Below, in pieces: positions 34,257-42,500 of a stretch of 64,000 bases of DNA. The stretch is from NCBI GenBank assembly GCA_963759545.1, contig CAVXAB010000014.1, positions 104,406-168,405 on the forward strand. The letters run 5' to 3'. Within the stretch, counting starts at the first letter, position 1. Each line of letters opens with the position of its first letter. The DNA is from Trebonia sp963759545. GTDB taxonomy: Bacteria; Actinomycetota; Actinomycetes; Streptosporangiales; Streptosporangiaceae. The notes beneath the pieces were generated by a model that was not told where the DNA came from, did not search any database, and was given only the letters and a program-made list of their open reading frames with translations. Position numbers and translations under genes: made by a program.

Positions 34257-35543
34257 GTGTCAGCCATAGACGAGAGCCGGGAAAGCGCCGCAGGCGAGGA
34301 AACGGCCGGTAAGGCGAGCTCCCGGCGCTTCAGCCCGGGGCGGGTCGGATCGTCCCTGCGGCACCGGAACTACCGCCTCTACTTCTTCGGGCAGCTCGTC
34401 TCGGTGATGGGTACCTGGATGCAGACGGTGGCCCAGTCATTCCTCGTCTTGGACCTCACCCACAGCGGAACGGACCTCGGCCTCGTCACCGCGGCCCGCT
34501 TCCTGCCGATCCTGGTGTTCGGCCCGGCGGGCGGCCTATTCGCCGACCGGCGTAACAAGCGGCGGATCCTGTACGTGACGCAGGCGCTTTCCGGTGTGCT
34601 CGCCGCGATCTTCGCCATCTTGACCGGGACGCACGTCATCCAGATGTGGCTGGTGTACGCGCTCGCGCTGTCGCTCGGCTTCGTGAACGTATTCGATAAC
34701 CCGGCCAGGCAGAGCTTCATCTCTGAGATGGTCCCGCCCGACGACCTGCCGAACGCCGTCACGCTCAACTCGGTGTCGCTCAACCTCGCCCGCGTGTTCG
34801 GCGGGGCGCTTGGCGGTGTGCTTACCGCCGTGCTTGGCCTCGCCCTGTGCTTCGGGTGCAACGCCATCTCGTTCATCGCCGTCATCGCGTCGCTGGCGGC
34901 GATGAACGGTGCGCTGCTCTATCCGGCCAGGCCGGTGAAGCGGATGCCCGGCCAGATCAGGCAGGGCCTGCGCTACGTCCGCGAGACACCCGAGTTGCTG
35001 ATCCCGCTCCTGATGATCGCGCTGGTCGGCACCCTGGCCTGGGAGTTCCAGGTGACGTTGCCGTTGATGGCGAGCAAGGTGTTCGGCGGCGGTGCGGGCT
35101 CGTACGGCGTGATGGCATCGGTCATGGGCGTGGGGGCGGTCGGCGGCGGGCTGATCTCGGCCGCGCGGGCCAAGCCGCGGGCGCGCTCGCTGTGCGTGGC
35201 GGCCATCGGCTGGGGCATCGCGATCATGGCCGCCGCCGTCGCGCCGACGCTGCCGCTCGAACTGGCGGCGCTCGTCTTTGTCGGCTACGGCAGCATCACG
35301 TTCAATTCCTACGCCAAGACGACGCTTCAGCTGGCGGCCGATCCCGCGATGCGGGGACGGGTCATGGCACTGTGGGCCCTGGCGTGGCAGGGCTCGACCC
35401 CGCTCGGGGGACCGCTCGTCGGGTGGATCGCGCAGGACTTCGGCGCCAGGTGGTCGCTGGTGGCTGGCGGGCTTCCGACTGTTCTGTGCGGCCTGCTGGC
35501 GCTGCCCGCGCTCACCAGGATCGACCGGAGGGCGGCGCGCTGA
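34257..35543 (+). CDS. MFS transporter (EntS/DHA3-type exporter)
   Basis: 428 residues, 12 predicted membrane segments. SLRHRNYRLYFFGQLVSVMGTWMQTVAQSFLVLDLT and LFADRRNKRRILYVTQALSGVLA (the loop 2-3 motif) and FDNPARQSFISEMVPPDDLPNAVTLNS are diagnostic of the enterobactin-exporter-like MFS group. Inner-membrane efflux, substrate unknown. GTG 34257 has only a distant GGAG (34239), so the start is uncertain. Convergent with a TetR gene. Confidence 0.85.
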   Translation: MSAIDESRESAAGEETAGKASSRRFSPGRVGSSLRHRNYRLYFFGQLVSVMGTWMQTVAQSFLVLDLTHSGTDLGLVTAARFLPILVFGPAGGLFADRRNKRRILYVTQALSGVLAAIFAILTGTHVIQMWLVYALALSLGFVNVFDNPARQSFISEMVPPDDLPNAVTLNSVSLNLARVFGGALGGVLTAVLGLALCFGCNAISFIAVIASLAAMNGALLYPARPVKRMPGQIRQGLRYVRETPELLIPLLMIALVGTLAWEFQVTLPLMASKVFGGGAGSYGVMASVMGVGAVGGGLISAARAKPRARSLCVAAIGWGIAIMAAAVAPTLPLELAALVFVGYGSITFNSYAKTTLQLAADPAMRGRVMALWALAWQGSTPLGGPLVGWIAQDFGARWSLVAGGLPTVLCGLLALPALTRIDRRAAR

Positions 35544-35577
35544 TCTCAGGCGTCTGGCGGCTCAGGCCTTTGGCGGC

Positions 35578-36285
35578 TCAGGCCTCTGGCTGTGCGGCTT
35601 GCGTCCAGGGGCGGCCCGCCATGACGGCGAGGTGCAAGGCGACGAGGGTGTCTTCCAGTTCCGGCAGCGCTTCTGTCTTGTCGGCGCTGACCCAGGACCT
35701 GATCAGTTCGGCGGTGGCGCCGGCCAGGGCCTGGTAGGCCTCGTCCGGGACGGCGGGCCAGTCGGGGTGGCGGGTTCGAGCCCGCCGGTGCCACTTGGCG
35801 TTGATTTCGGCGAACCGGCTGCCAGCGGCCTGCAGTCGCTCGACGGCGGCAGGACCAGCCGCGGGCATGTCGATAAAGAAGACCCGCGCAAAAGCGGGCT
35901 CATCCGCGAGGAAGCACAGGTATGCCCGGCACCCGGTGCGCAGTGCCTCCTCGTCGGGAGCGTCGTCAGGTACCGCGCGCGCGGCCTCGATGACACGGCC
36001 GTACAAGCGCTGCCCGCCCCGCCGGGTGGCCGTGAAGAAGCAGTCTTCCCTGCTGCGGAAGTGCAGGTAGAACGCCGCGCGTGACACTTTGGCCCGGCGG
36101 ACGATGTCGGCCACCGTGACGTCGGGATACCCCTTGTCCGCGATCGCGGCGACCACGGAGCGCAGGATCCGCTCACGCTGTGACGCCTGGACGGTCGGCG
36201 CCGGAAGTCGGCTGCGGCCCCGTGGCAGGCCGGGCTTTCCCTCGTGTGTTCCGGCGAGAGTGCCCTCTTGCTTGCGGTCGAACAT
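35578..36285 (-). CDS. TetR-family repressor
   Basis: 235 residues with an extended N-terminal tail of about 35 residues, then helix-turn-helix VTVADIVRRAKVSRAAFYLHFRSREDCF. The C-terminal domain ends FLADEPAFARVFFIDMPAAG-type, like TetR_C members linked to exporters. The perfect palindrome at 36309-36334 lies just upstream of its ATG and of the divergent MFS gene at 36381, so it probably represses both. Confidence 0.88.
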   Translation of the reverse strand: MFDRKQEGTLAGTHEGKPGLPRGRSRLPAPTVQASQRERILRSVVAAIADKGYPDVTVADIVRRAKVSRAAFYLHFRSREDCFFTATRRGGQRLYGRVIEAARAVPDDAPDEEALRTGCRAYLCFLADEPAFARVFFIDMPAAGPAAVERLQAAGSRFAEINAKWHRRARTRHPDWPAVPDEAYQALAGATAELIRSWVSADKTEALPELEDTLVALHLAVMAGRPWTQAAQPEA

Positions 36286-36308
36286 AAGCCTAGAGTAACG
36301 GGAAAATT

Positions 36309-36334
36309 CCTAAAGTACGGATTCGTACTTTAGG
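36309..36334. promoter_or_regulatory. Perfect palindromic TetR operator
   Basis: Arms CCTAAAGTACG and CGTACTTTAGG with a four-base spacer, no mismatch. Centrally placed in the 95-base gap between the TetR gene and the MFS gene. Confidence 0.8.
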
Positions 36335-36380
36335 CCGTCGCGCGATCAATGATGACGTGGCGCGGAAAGGGTCGGACAAA

Positions 36381-38069
36381 ATGACAGCGACCGTGAACGA
36401 TGTTGCGACAGCTGGCGGAGTCCAGAGTCTCTGGCGTCGGCAGATCTACCATTACCCCGATACTCGCAACCGAATGTGGTACTTGGCCATCGTGGTGGCC
36501 GCGACGATCATGCTTTACTACGAGCTTTACATCGCCGGCGCGGTTTCACCAAGCATCATCGCCGGCTACGGCATGACGTTCCCGTTCTACGTTTACATCA
36601 GCGTGGTGGGCAATGCGGTCGGCGCGTTCGGCTCGCTGGCCGCTGGGCTCTCCGACCGGTGGGGACGCGCCAACCTCGTCGCCTATGGCTTGCTGGTCAC
36701 CGCCCTGCTCACCCTCTTCGGGATACCGAACGCCTCGGGCAAGTGGGAGTTCGCCGTCCTGTTCTGCATCATCGGGATGGTCGAAGGGGTCATCCTCGTC
36801 GCCACTCCGGCCCTGGTCAGGGACTTCTCGCCGCAACTCGGCCGGGCGTCGGCGATGGGCTTCTGGACTCTCGGCCCCGTAGTAGGCAGCCTCGTGGTCG
36901 CCATCGTCGCAAGCAACACGGTCAACCACCTGGGCGCGTGGCAGGACCAGTTCATCATCTGCGGCATCGTCGGGCTCGTCATCGGCGTCGTCGCGCTGTT
37001 CGGGCTCAAGGAACTGTCGCCGCAACTGCGCGACCAGCTCATGGTGTCGCTCAGGGATCGTGCGGTCATCGAGGCGCGGGCGCGCGGGATCAACGTCGAG
37101 GATTCGCTGCGCCGCCCGTGGCGGCAGATGATGCACCTGGACATCATCGGGTCGGCGTTCGCGATCTCGGTGTTCCTGCTCGTCTATTACACGGCGGTCG
37201 GGTTCTTCACGGTGTACTTCACCGCGCTGCACGGCTTCACGCTGTCGAAAGCTAACAGCATCGGTGACTGGTTCTGGGGGTTCGACGCCATCGCCCTCAT
37301 CCTGATCGGGATCATCTCCGACCGGGTGAGGGTACGCAAGCCGTTCATGGTGATCGGCGCGGTTGGCGGCATCGTGATGATGATCGTCTTCCTCAACCTG
37401 GGGGCCAAGACGTCGTACGCGACGTTCGCCGTGGTGATCAGCGTCCTCGCGGTGTTCCTCGCCATCGCCTACGCGCCGTGGATGGCGAGCTTCACCGAGA
37501 CCGTGGAGAAGCGCAACCCTGCCTTGACGGCAACCGGACTGGCCGTGTGGGGGTGGATCATCCGCGTGGTCATCGCGATCTCGGTGCTGATCCTGCCTTC
37601 CGTGATCAGCTCAATGACGCCGCTCGTGACCTACGGCACCCAGGCCGCCACGATTTCGGCGACGTACCCGCAGCAGCTGGCCACGCTGGCCGTGATCGAC
37701 CCGGGCACCCAGGCCGCCCTGGGGGCGAACCCGGCGGACACGGCGGCGCAGGCGAAGGCGGTGGGCGAGATCGCCACGGCGTTCCACATCACCCCGACCG
37801 CCGCGACCGCGCGGCTCGTCGGCCTCGCCGCGATACCCAAGACCGACCAGGTGTTCCTCGCCGAGCACGGCACGGACGTCGCGAACGCGACCGCCGCCGC
37901 GCCCGGACAGTGGAAGGACTGGTGGTGGGTCTGCGTCGGTGGCATGGTCCTCTTCCTGCCCTTCATCCTGGTGATGACGGGCCGGTGGAGTCCACGTAAG
38001 GCGCGCGAGGACGCAGAAGCACACGATCGCCTGATCCAGCAGGAGCTGGCCGCTCTCGAACACTCGTAG
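36381..38069 (+). CDS. MFS transporter (metabolite:H+ symporter-like)
   Basis: 562 residues, 12 membrane segments. LAAGLSDRWGRANLVAYG is the MFS loop 2-3 signature; a large loop before the last segment (residues about 420-520, rich in A/T/P with repeated TAAQAKAV-like helices) is unusual for the family. It resembles long actinomycete MFS proteins near benzoate/metabolite symporters; import and export are both possible. ATG 36381 follows AAAGGG by nine bases; the frame opens from GTG 36357. Controlled by the TetR protein at 35578. Confidence 0.82.
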   Translation: MTATVNDVATAGGVQSLWRRQIYHYPDTRNRMWYLAIVVAATIMLYYELYIAGAVSPSIIAGYGMTFPFYVYISVVGNAVGAFGSLAAGLSDRWGRANLVAYGLLVTALLTLFGIPNASGKWEFAVLFCIIGMVEGVILVATPALVRDFSPQLGRASAMGFWTLGPVVGSLVVAIVASNTVNHLGAWQDQFIICGIVGLVIGVVALFGLKELSPQLRDQLMVSLRDRAVIEARARGINVEDSLRRPWRQMMHLDIIGSAFAISVFLLVYYTAVGFFTVYFTALHGFTLSKANSIGDWFWGFDAIALILIGIISDRVRVRKPFMVIGAVGGIVMMIVFLNLGAKTSYATFAVVISVLAVFLAIAYAPWMASFTETVEKRNPALTATGLAVWGWIIRVVIAISVLILPSVISSMTPLVTYGTQAATISATYPQQLATLAVIDPGTQAALGANPADTAAQAKAVGEIATAFHITPTAATARLVGLAAIPKTDQVFLAEHGTDVANATAAAPGQWKDWWWVCVGGMVLFLPFILVMTGRWSPRKAREDAEAHDRLIQQELAALEHS

Positions 38070-38104
38070 CGGCATCGCGGTTCCATAGCCGTATTGGCGT
38101 ATTG

Positions 38105-38136
38105 GGCCGGTCACGAGTGAACTGTCGTGACCGGCC
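38105..38136 (+). terminator. Perfect 12-bp hairpin terminator
   Basis: GGCCGGTCACGA / TCGTGACCGGCC with an eight-base loop, 36 bases after the MFS stop. The rest of 38137-38373 shows no gene. Confidence 0.8.
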
Positions 38137-38373
38137 TAATACGTAATGACCTGTCATAAAACGTTGTCCTGCGTCGGCTTTGTCTGACGGCCAAATCTCG
38201 CGCCACGCTCCAGCGGTAAGCAAACGTTCGCTGAGCAGGGAGAACACCCTTTTATGGGAGGCGGCTAATTCATGCCATAATGGCACCAAACAGATCAGTG
38301 AATGCGCATTGATCACTTTCTATGGGGCCTGGTTTCATGCATACTGCACTAGACGTCAGTCTGGAGCGGTTTC

Positions 38374-38613
38374 ATGATCATTTTGATCTTTCTCGTCGGA
38401 TCGCTGCTGGGGCTCCTGCTTGGACTCCTGTTCGGCGCCCTGCTCTGCATCCGGTTTATCCGCCAGGAAGTAGCGGGCGATATCGGACCTCGGCTGCGGG
38501 AGATCCAGAGTCATCTCGACGCTCTCGAGATCGATGTGGGACTCGCGATCGGAACCAGGTACACCGAGGCGAGTTCACGGCTGCCACAGGAGCCGCCAAG
38601 ATCATTCCGCTAG
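38374..38613 (+). CDS. Small single-pass membrane protein
   Basis: 79 residues, unrecognised. The N-terminal 28 residues form one hydrophobic helix (MIILIFLVGSLLGLLLGLLF ...) followed by a basic RFIRQE and a short coiled-coil-like stretch (RLREIQSHLDALEID). GGAG lies eight bases before the ATG. Function unknown; a chance frame is possible, but the helix-plus-charged-tail design favours a real protein. Confidence 0.45.
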   Translation: MIILIFLVGSLLGLLLGLLFGALLCIRFIRQEVAGDIGPRLREIQSHLDALEIDVGLAIGTRYTEASSRLPQEPPRSFR

Positions 38614-38850
38614 ATTCTGGTCAACGGGGCGGATGAACCGCGGTTGCGGAGCGGATTATTCGGGGCCTCGCCATGCGATCCGCCGGCAGCCTCCGTCCCG
38701 CTTCCGAACCTCGCAAGAGAGACATATCGCTCACCTTACCGTGGTGTTGGCGCGGGATTCGGACACGCTCAGCCAGGTTTTCGAAAGATATTTAGGCCCG
38801 CTATGAGCCATGCCGTTAACTAAGGCGCTCCCCGCCTTCGGACGGTGCTC

Positions 38851-39030
38851 GCGCGTGCCCGTTTCGTCCGGATTGTCCCGGCGGCCCCGTGGCCCGGACC
38901 ATGATCATGTGGATTCCGCAGCTTATCAGCTGCGGAATCCACATGAAAAGCGAAATCCTTGTCGATCAGGCCGCCCTGCGCCCGGCCTGCGCGCGGGCGC
39001 CGCGTACCAGCCCGCGCACGGGCATCACGG
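38851..39030 (+). repeat. Dispersed palindromic repeat, copy C
   Basis: Same orientation as copy B. The palindrome is perfect and tighter: CATGTGGATTCCGCAGCT (38905-38922) / its complement (38927-38944), 18 bp with a four-base loop, preceded by the shared GGCCCGGACCATGATCATG. The right flank has diverged from copies A and B. The surrounding 38614-39268 interval has no supported gene; the frames there are repeat-derived. Confidence 0.85.
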
Positions 39031-39268
39031 ACCACTTAAGTGAACTTCCGTCCGGTTAAGTAACCTTCCGTCCGGCCGCACGTGGCGTGTGGCCCGCTGG
39101 TGCCGGCGGGCCCGGTACGCGCAATCGTGCTGTCATGTCAGGGGCGCAGCGGCCAAGGCAGGAGAGGGTCAGCCCGCCTGCCGGTAGCGGCCGAGGGCTG
39201 GCGGGACGCTTTTCGCCTCGAAGATGTCGAGTCACGCGCGGCCGCATGTCCGCGCTCGGCAGCGGCCT

Positions 39269-39541
39269 TCAGGTAGTAACGAACGGTGGCACGAGTGGGC
39301 CGTTCGGCAGCGAGAGGTCATCTCCAACGCAAGGCAGGGCATGGCGGCCGAGGAGTCCGACACGGTTGCACGCCGATTCGGGGTTCTCGGCATCCGCAGA
39401 AATGATCTTGATGGAGAAGGAAGCGATCTTCCCAACCGACGCTGAGACCTCGAAGGACTTAGCCCTGATCTTGTACGCAGCAAAGCAGACGATGCTCAGC
39501 GCGGAGAGAATCAGAACACCAACAGCGACGAGACTTATCAT
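39269..39541 (-). CDS. Small membrane protein
   Basis: 90 residues, unrecognised. An N-terminal hydrophobic helix (MISLVAVGVLILSALSIVCF) is followed by AAYKIRAKSFEVSASVGKIA and SFSIKI, the kind of short beta-rich tail seen after single TM helices in small actinomycete proteins. The C-terminal 35 residues look less protein-like, so the true end may be earlier. Lower GC than its surroundings. Its upstream side holds the DnaA-box-like inverted repeat. Confidence 0.45.
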   Translation of the reverse strand: MISLVAVGVLILSALSIVCFAAYKIRAKSFEVSASVGKIASFSIKIISADAENPESACNRVGLLGRHALPCVGDDLSLPNGPLVPPFVTT

Positions 39542-39589
39542 GCACCCAAGTTGAGCCCGTTTCGCGGCATATTCCGCTAGCAGGCGCCC

Positions 39590-39621
39590 GTCTGTGGATA
39601 ACGTTGAAGTTATCCACAGAC
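39590..39621. repeat. Inverted pair of DnaA-box-like sequences
   Basis: Perfect 13-bp inverted repeat GTCTGTGGATAAC / GTTATCCACAGAC with a six-base loop. Each arm contains TTATCCACA, the strict DnaA box (39593-39601 inverted, 39610-39618 direct). It lies in the divergent gap between the 39541 and 39757 genes. It could bind DnaA, form a hairpin, or be an operator for another protein. Confidence 0.7.
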
Positions 39622-39756
39622 TGACAGGCGACGTTTGCTCGATGCCTAGATTAGTGGGAGGCGAGTTCGACCTCGTTAAGAGTGGACCATCGGTGGGTCC
39701 AGCGGTCAGCGACGAAGCCGGGGTCGAGTCTTCGGTGATGTGGCACCATCGTCGAT

Positions 39757-40152
39757 ATGGACGAGCTCGATGCTGTTGCGGGGGCTGGAACGCTGCGGAG
39801 CATGGCGACTGACGTCGTCCGGTTTCCTCATCAGTGGACGGCTGAAGGAGTCACCGTAGAGACGTCCTTCACCGGGGCTCATCTACTGCATCTGGCGGTC
39901 GCCGGGTGCGTGCTGAACGACGTCTTCAGAGAGGCCAAGCGACTCGGCGTCGTCGTTCACGGCGTGCGCGTGACCGCTTCCGGCGGCTTCAACACCGAGA
40001 CCTGGGAATCGACCGGAATCGTTTACGTGGTCGATGTCGACAGTCCCGCGTCGGCCAGCGAACTGGCCGCGCTGCTGGAAGCCGTGGACCGTGTCGCTGA
40101 GATTCCGAAGTCGATCCGCGCGGGTGCGGCCGTGAAGCGCGGAAGTGCGTAG
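39757..40152 (+). CDS. OsmC-like family protein
   Basis: 131 residues. The OsmC fold signature FTGAHLLHLAVAGCVLNDVFREAKRLGVVVHGVRVTASGGF includes the central Cys of AGCVLND, and the C-terminus (LAALLEAVDRVAEIPKSIRAG) matches the domain end. Only one of the two peroxidatic cysteines of OsmC/Ohr is apparent, so peroxide reduction is uncertain. ATG 39757 has no strong ribosome-binding site; ATG 39802 is also in frame. Confidence 0.72.
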   Translation: MDELDAVAGAGTLRSMATDVVRFPHQWTAEGVTVETSFTGAHLLHLAVAGCVLNDVFREAKRLGVVVHGVRVTASGGFNTETWESTGIVYVVDVDSPASASELAALLEAVDRVAEIPKSIRAGAAVKRGSA

Positions 40153-40342
40153 GGTCATCGATGTCCGCGTCCAACTGACCAGCACCTGGTCCGTCTTCGG
40201 CTGTCGCTAGTCAGGCGAAGCAAACCGAAGTAACGCGACAGGCTGTTCGCTGGGTGGCGGATCAGACGCTGTGACGTCCTGCCGACTGCCCTAGGGTTGG
40301 CACGGACGGCACCTAGAATGCCGTAGACTAGCCCAAGCGCAA

Positions 40343-40415
40343 GCGCTCGTAGCTCAACGGATAGAGCATTTGACTACGGATCAAAAGGTTGGGGGTTCGA
40401 GTCCCTCCGAGCGCG
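40343..40415 (+). tRNA. tRNA-Arg (anticodon ACG)
   Basis: 73 bases: acceptor GCGCTCG (40343-40349) pairs with CGAGCGC (40408-40414), discriminator G. D-arm with AGCTCAACGGATAGAGC, anticodon stem TTTGA/TCAAA with loop CTACGGA giving anticodon ACG, and T-arm GGGGGTTCGAGTCCCTC. CCA is not encoded. The 3' part from 40374 is duplicated at 42501 by the integrated element. Confidence 0.95.
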
Positions 40416-40448
40416 CTCGTTTGAGACAGCGACGAACAAGGCCCTGAC
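40374..40448 (+). repeat. attL, 75-base direct repeat
   Basis: Begins in the anticodon loop (CTACGGA) of tRNA-Arg and runs 33 bases past its 3' end to GGCCCTGAC. Identical to 42501-42575. Confidence 0.92.
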
Positions 40449-40971
40449 CAGCAACCTACTGGTCGGGGCTTCGTTCGTTTGGCGGGAACCCGCCCCCACG
40501 AGGCGCCCTTTTTGGTCTCTTGGGAGCCACGCTGGGAGCCACAGGGGTGCGTTAGCCACAGAGCCCGGCTCATTGACTCGGCGGCTGCTCGCTTGTCACC
40601 TTCGAGCAGGTGCCCGTACACGTCCTTGGTAATCGCGATGCTGGCATGCCCGAGCACCTCTGAGACCACGTGCAGTGGCGTCCCCTGCGCCAGCATCAGC
40701 GAGGCACCCGAGTGGCGCAGCTCGTGCGGGGGCCAGTGGCCCAGGCCCGCCTGCTCGCACAGCCGGGCGAATGAGTGGGAGAAGTTGTCCGGGTCCATCG
40801 GCGTCCCGACCTCAGACGCGAAGATCAGCCCATGATCCTGCCACGACGCCCCGGCCGCCATCTGTGCCTCAGCCTGCCGCGCCCGATGTTGCCGAAACCT
40901 TGTCACCATCTCGGGAGTCAGCGATGGACCGGGAAGTGCAAGAGGAGTCACTGTCAGTGTTTGGCTGAGGT

Positions 40972-41076
40972 GGGGGTTCATCCTCTCGCCGTCGGCCAGG
41001 GCAGGCCTAGCAGACTTGGCCCCGTGGGTGAAGGTCGTTCAGACGGTGGTGTGCTCCACCTTCACCCATGAACCCC
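40972..41076. repeat. Nested inverted repeats between integrase fragment and cargo gene
   Basis: Outer pair GGGGGTTCAT (40972-40981) / ATGAACCCCC (41067-41076) and inner pair TGGGTGAAGGT (41025-41035) / ACCTTCACCCA (41058-41068). The outer repeats exactly flank the gap between the truncated recombinase and the cargo stop, marking the likely deletion junction; the inner pair could also end cargo transcription. Confidence 0.65.
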
Positions 41077-41946
41077 CTAGTTGTCCGGCAGATAGTATTC
41101 GTCATGCCAATTTAGCTTATAAAAATCTATACCTGCGCGATCGCGACCGGGTAGGTCCTCGATTTCGACACTACGGATCCACTCGCTTGTCACCGCGTCG
41201 GCCAAGTACACTTCAGCGATTTGGACACCTTTATAGCCATAAGCATGCGCTACAGGCTGAATACCTCCCCATCGTCGATTAATCAGGTACCCGCGAAAGA
41301 AGGGGGTTAGCTTTCTGCCAACGAACGGCAAGAGGCCATTGGAATGAGAAGCGAGTTTGAAACCGATGCCGACCGAAGCGAGATCAAGATTGATTGGTGC
41401 AAGTTTCGCGGTCACAGACAGCCCCGCCGAGGCGTCGCGTGCAGAGGAAATAAGTACAAAGCCACGCCGTGCTCGCGTTACCTGAGTCACCACGACTGTC
41501 CCGATATCGAGTCGCCGGGATCCGTTTTTCTGCCTGGCAAGTTCTCGGATGTTGGCTTGAAGTGATGATTGATCTCGTGGGATGACTATGCTCGTCCCTT
41601 CAAAGCGATAGGCAATCGCTCCCGCACGCTGGAACGAAAGATGCATATCGATGTTTCCTGCCGCGACCACATTTGTAAGTTGCCCGGCGTCAGCTTCCGC
41701 AAGACCGGAAGTAGAGGAGACGCCTTCGCTTGCCCAGGCCAGCACGTCCTGGCGATCATACACAGCCGTATCGATCGGGATTCCAAAGTCGTTCTCCAGT
41801 GTTCCTCTTCGCACAAAGGAACCGTCAGAGTTTATTGTTCCGAATGTCCCGACCGCGAGTTCCGTGTCGATTGGCCAAGTTGCTTTCATACCGCGCGTCA
41901 CACTCACGGCATCTCGCCAAGTCTTGTTCGGAGCAACACCACTCAT
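41077..41946 (-). CDS. Unrecognised cargo protein of the tRNA-Arg element
   Basis: 289 residues from ATG 41946 (GGAGG ten bases upstream; the frame is open to 42141). No signal peptide or clear membrane helix; no family recognised. An N-terminal strand-rich part (ELAVGTFGTINSDGSFVRRG) leads to HLSFQRAGAIAYRFEGTSIV, one helix (SSLQANIRELARQ), paired strands (LDIGTVVVTQVTRARRGFVL) and a glycine/serine-rich region (SVGIGFKLASHSNGLLPFVG then KLTPFF), with an acidic aromatic tail. The pattern suggests a beta-rich, possibly membrane-inserting or oligomerising protein. Sole cargo of a mobile relic, lower GC than host: defence or toxin function is possible but unproven. Confidence 0.65.
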   Translation of the reverse strand: MSGVAPNKTWRDAVSVTRGMKATWPIDTELAVGTFGTINSDGSFVRRGTLENDFGIPIDTAVYDRQDVLAWASEGVSSTSGLAEADAGQLTNVVAAGNIDMHLSFQRAGAIAYRFEGTSIVIPRDQSSLQANIRELARQKNGSRRLDIGTVVVTQVTRARRGFVLISSARDASAGLSVTAKLAPINLDLASVGIGFKLASHSNGLLPFVGRKLTPFFRGYLINRRWGGIQPVAHAYGYKGVQIAEVYLADAVTSEWIRSVEIEDLPGRDRAGIDFYKLNWHDEYYLPDN

Positions 41947-42370
41947 GTCTAGTAGGCCTCCATGTCTCAAGTTCACTCCGTACAAGGTAATGCCTGCCCG
42001 CCGAGAACGCGAGGGAGGCGTGCATCCGGGCGAAAATGGGCTGCGGCGCCGGACGGTCATGAGGCCTATGCGTCCGCTGCCGCGCCCCTTCGCGGGTGAG
42101 TAACTAACAGAGTAACAATCGCCACAGACGCCAGCGGACATTCACAGACGGTGCGAGGCAGGTCAGACAAGTAACGGTGGTGGTAGGCGATCTCGCGCGT
42201 TGGCTTCGGGACGAAGAGGCGTGCCCATTGCGTGCCCGATCGGCCGGTCAACGCCGGAAAATAACGGTCACTCACGGACAGCCCGATACACCGGCTCACC
42301 TGCGAACAGGCAGGCTGACCCGCTGCGCAAACCGACCTTCTAAGCGCGGGTCGGCCACTGCGCGGAACGG

Positions 42371-42401
42371 TCTTGGGAGCCACGCTGGGAACCACGGGGA
42401 C
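42371..42401 (-). repeat. Scrap of integrase 3'-end sequence near attR
   Basis: TCTTGGGAGCCACGCTGGGA and the following bases closely match 40518-40548 inside the recombinase fragment, same orientation. Suggests a second, tandem element once sat here. Confidence 0.55.
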
Positions 42402-42500
42402 GAACAACTCCGGGATTCCCTGGACCCATCTGGACAACGGCGAGGGACGAGCCCGAGGTCACGAACTGGGGCGAACGAGTCTGGATAGCAACGCGGACAT

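Larger units (their letters stand above)
40328..40981 (-). pseudogene. Tyrosine recombinase (integrase), C-terminal fragment
   Basis: The catalytic C-terminal half of a pSAM2-like integrase: HELRHSGASLMLAQGTPLHV (H-x-x-R), EVLGHASIAITKDVYGHLLEGDKR (His and nucleophile Tyr). The SAM-like core-binding domain and first catalytic Arg are missing; intact proteins are about 380-400 residues. It starts exactly in the inverted repeat at 40972-40981. After about residue 155 the frame reads antisense through att and the tRNA to 40328 (the familiar GGTRTPNLLIR tRNA-antisense peptide), so the real 3' end is near 40510. Not functional alone. Confidence 0.85.

Noticed and set aside
39590..39621. Chromosome origin
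   Set aside because: Only two DnaA-like boxes, no AT-rich unwinding region, and no dnaA/dnaN/gyrB neighbours.
40328..40510. C-terminal extension of the recombinase fragment through the tRNA
   Set aside because: It translates the antisense of att and tRNA-Arg (GGTRTPNLLIR-type peptide), a known annotation artefact.
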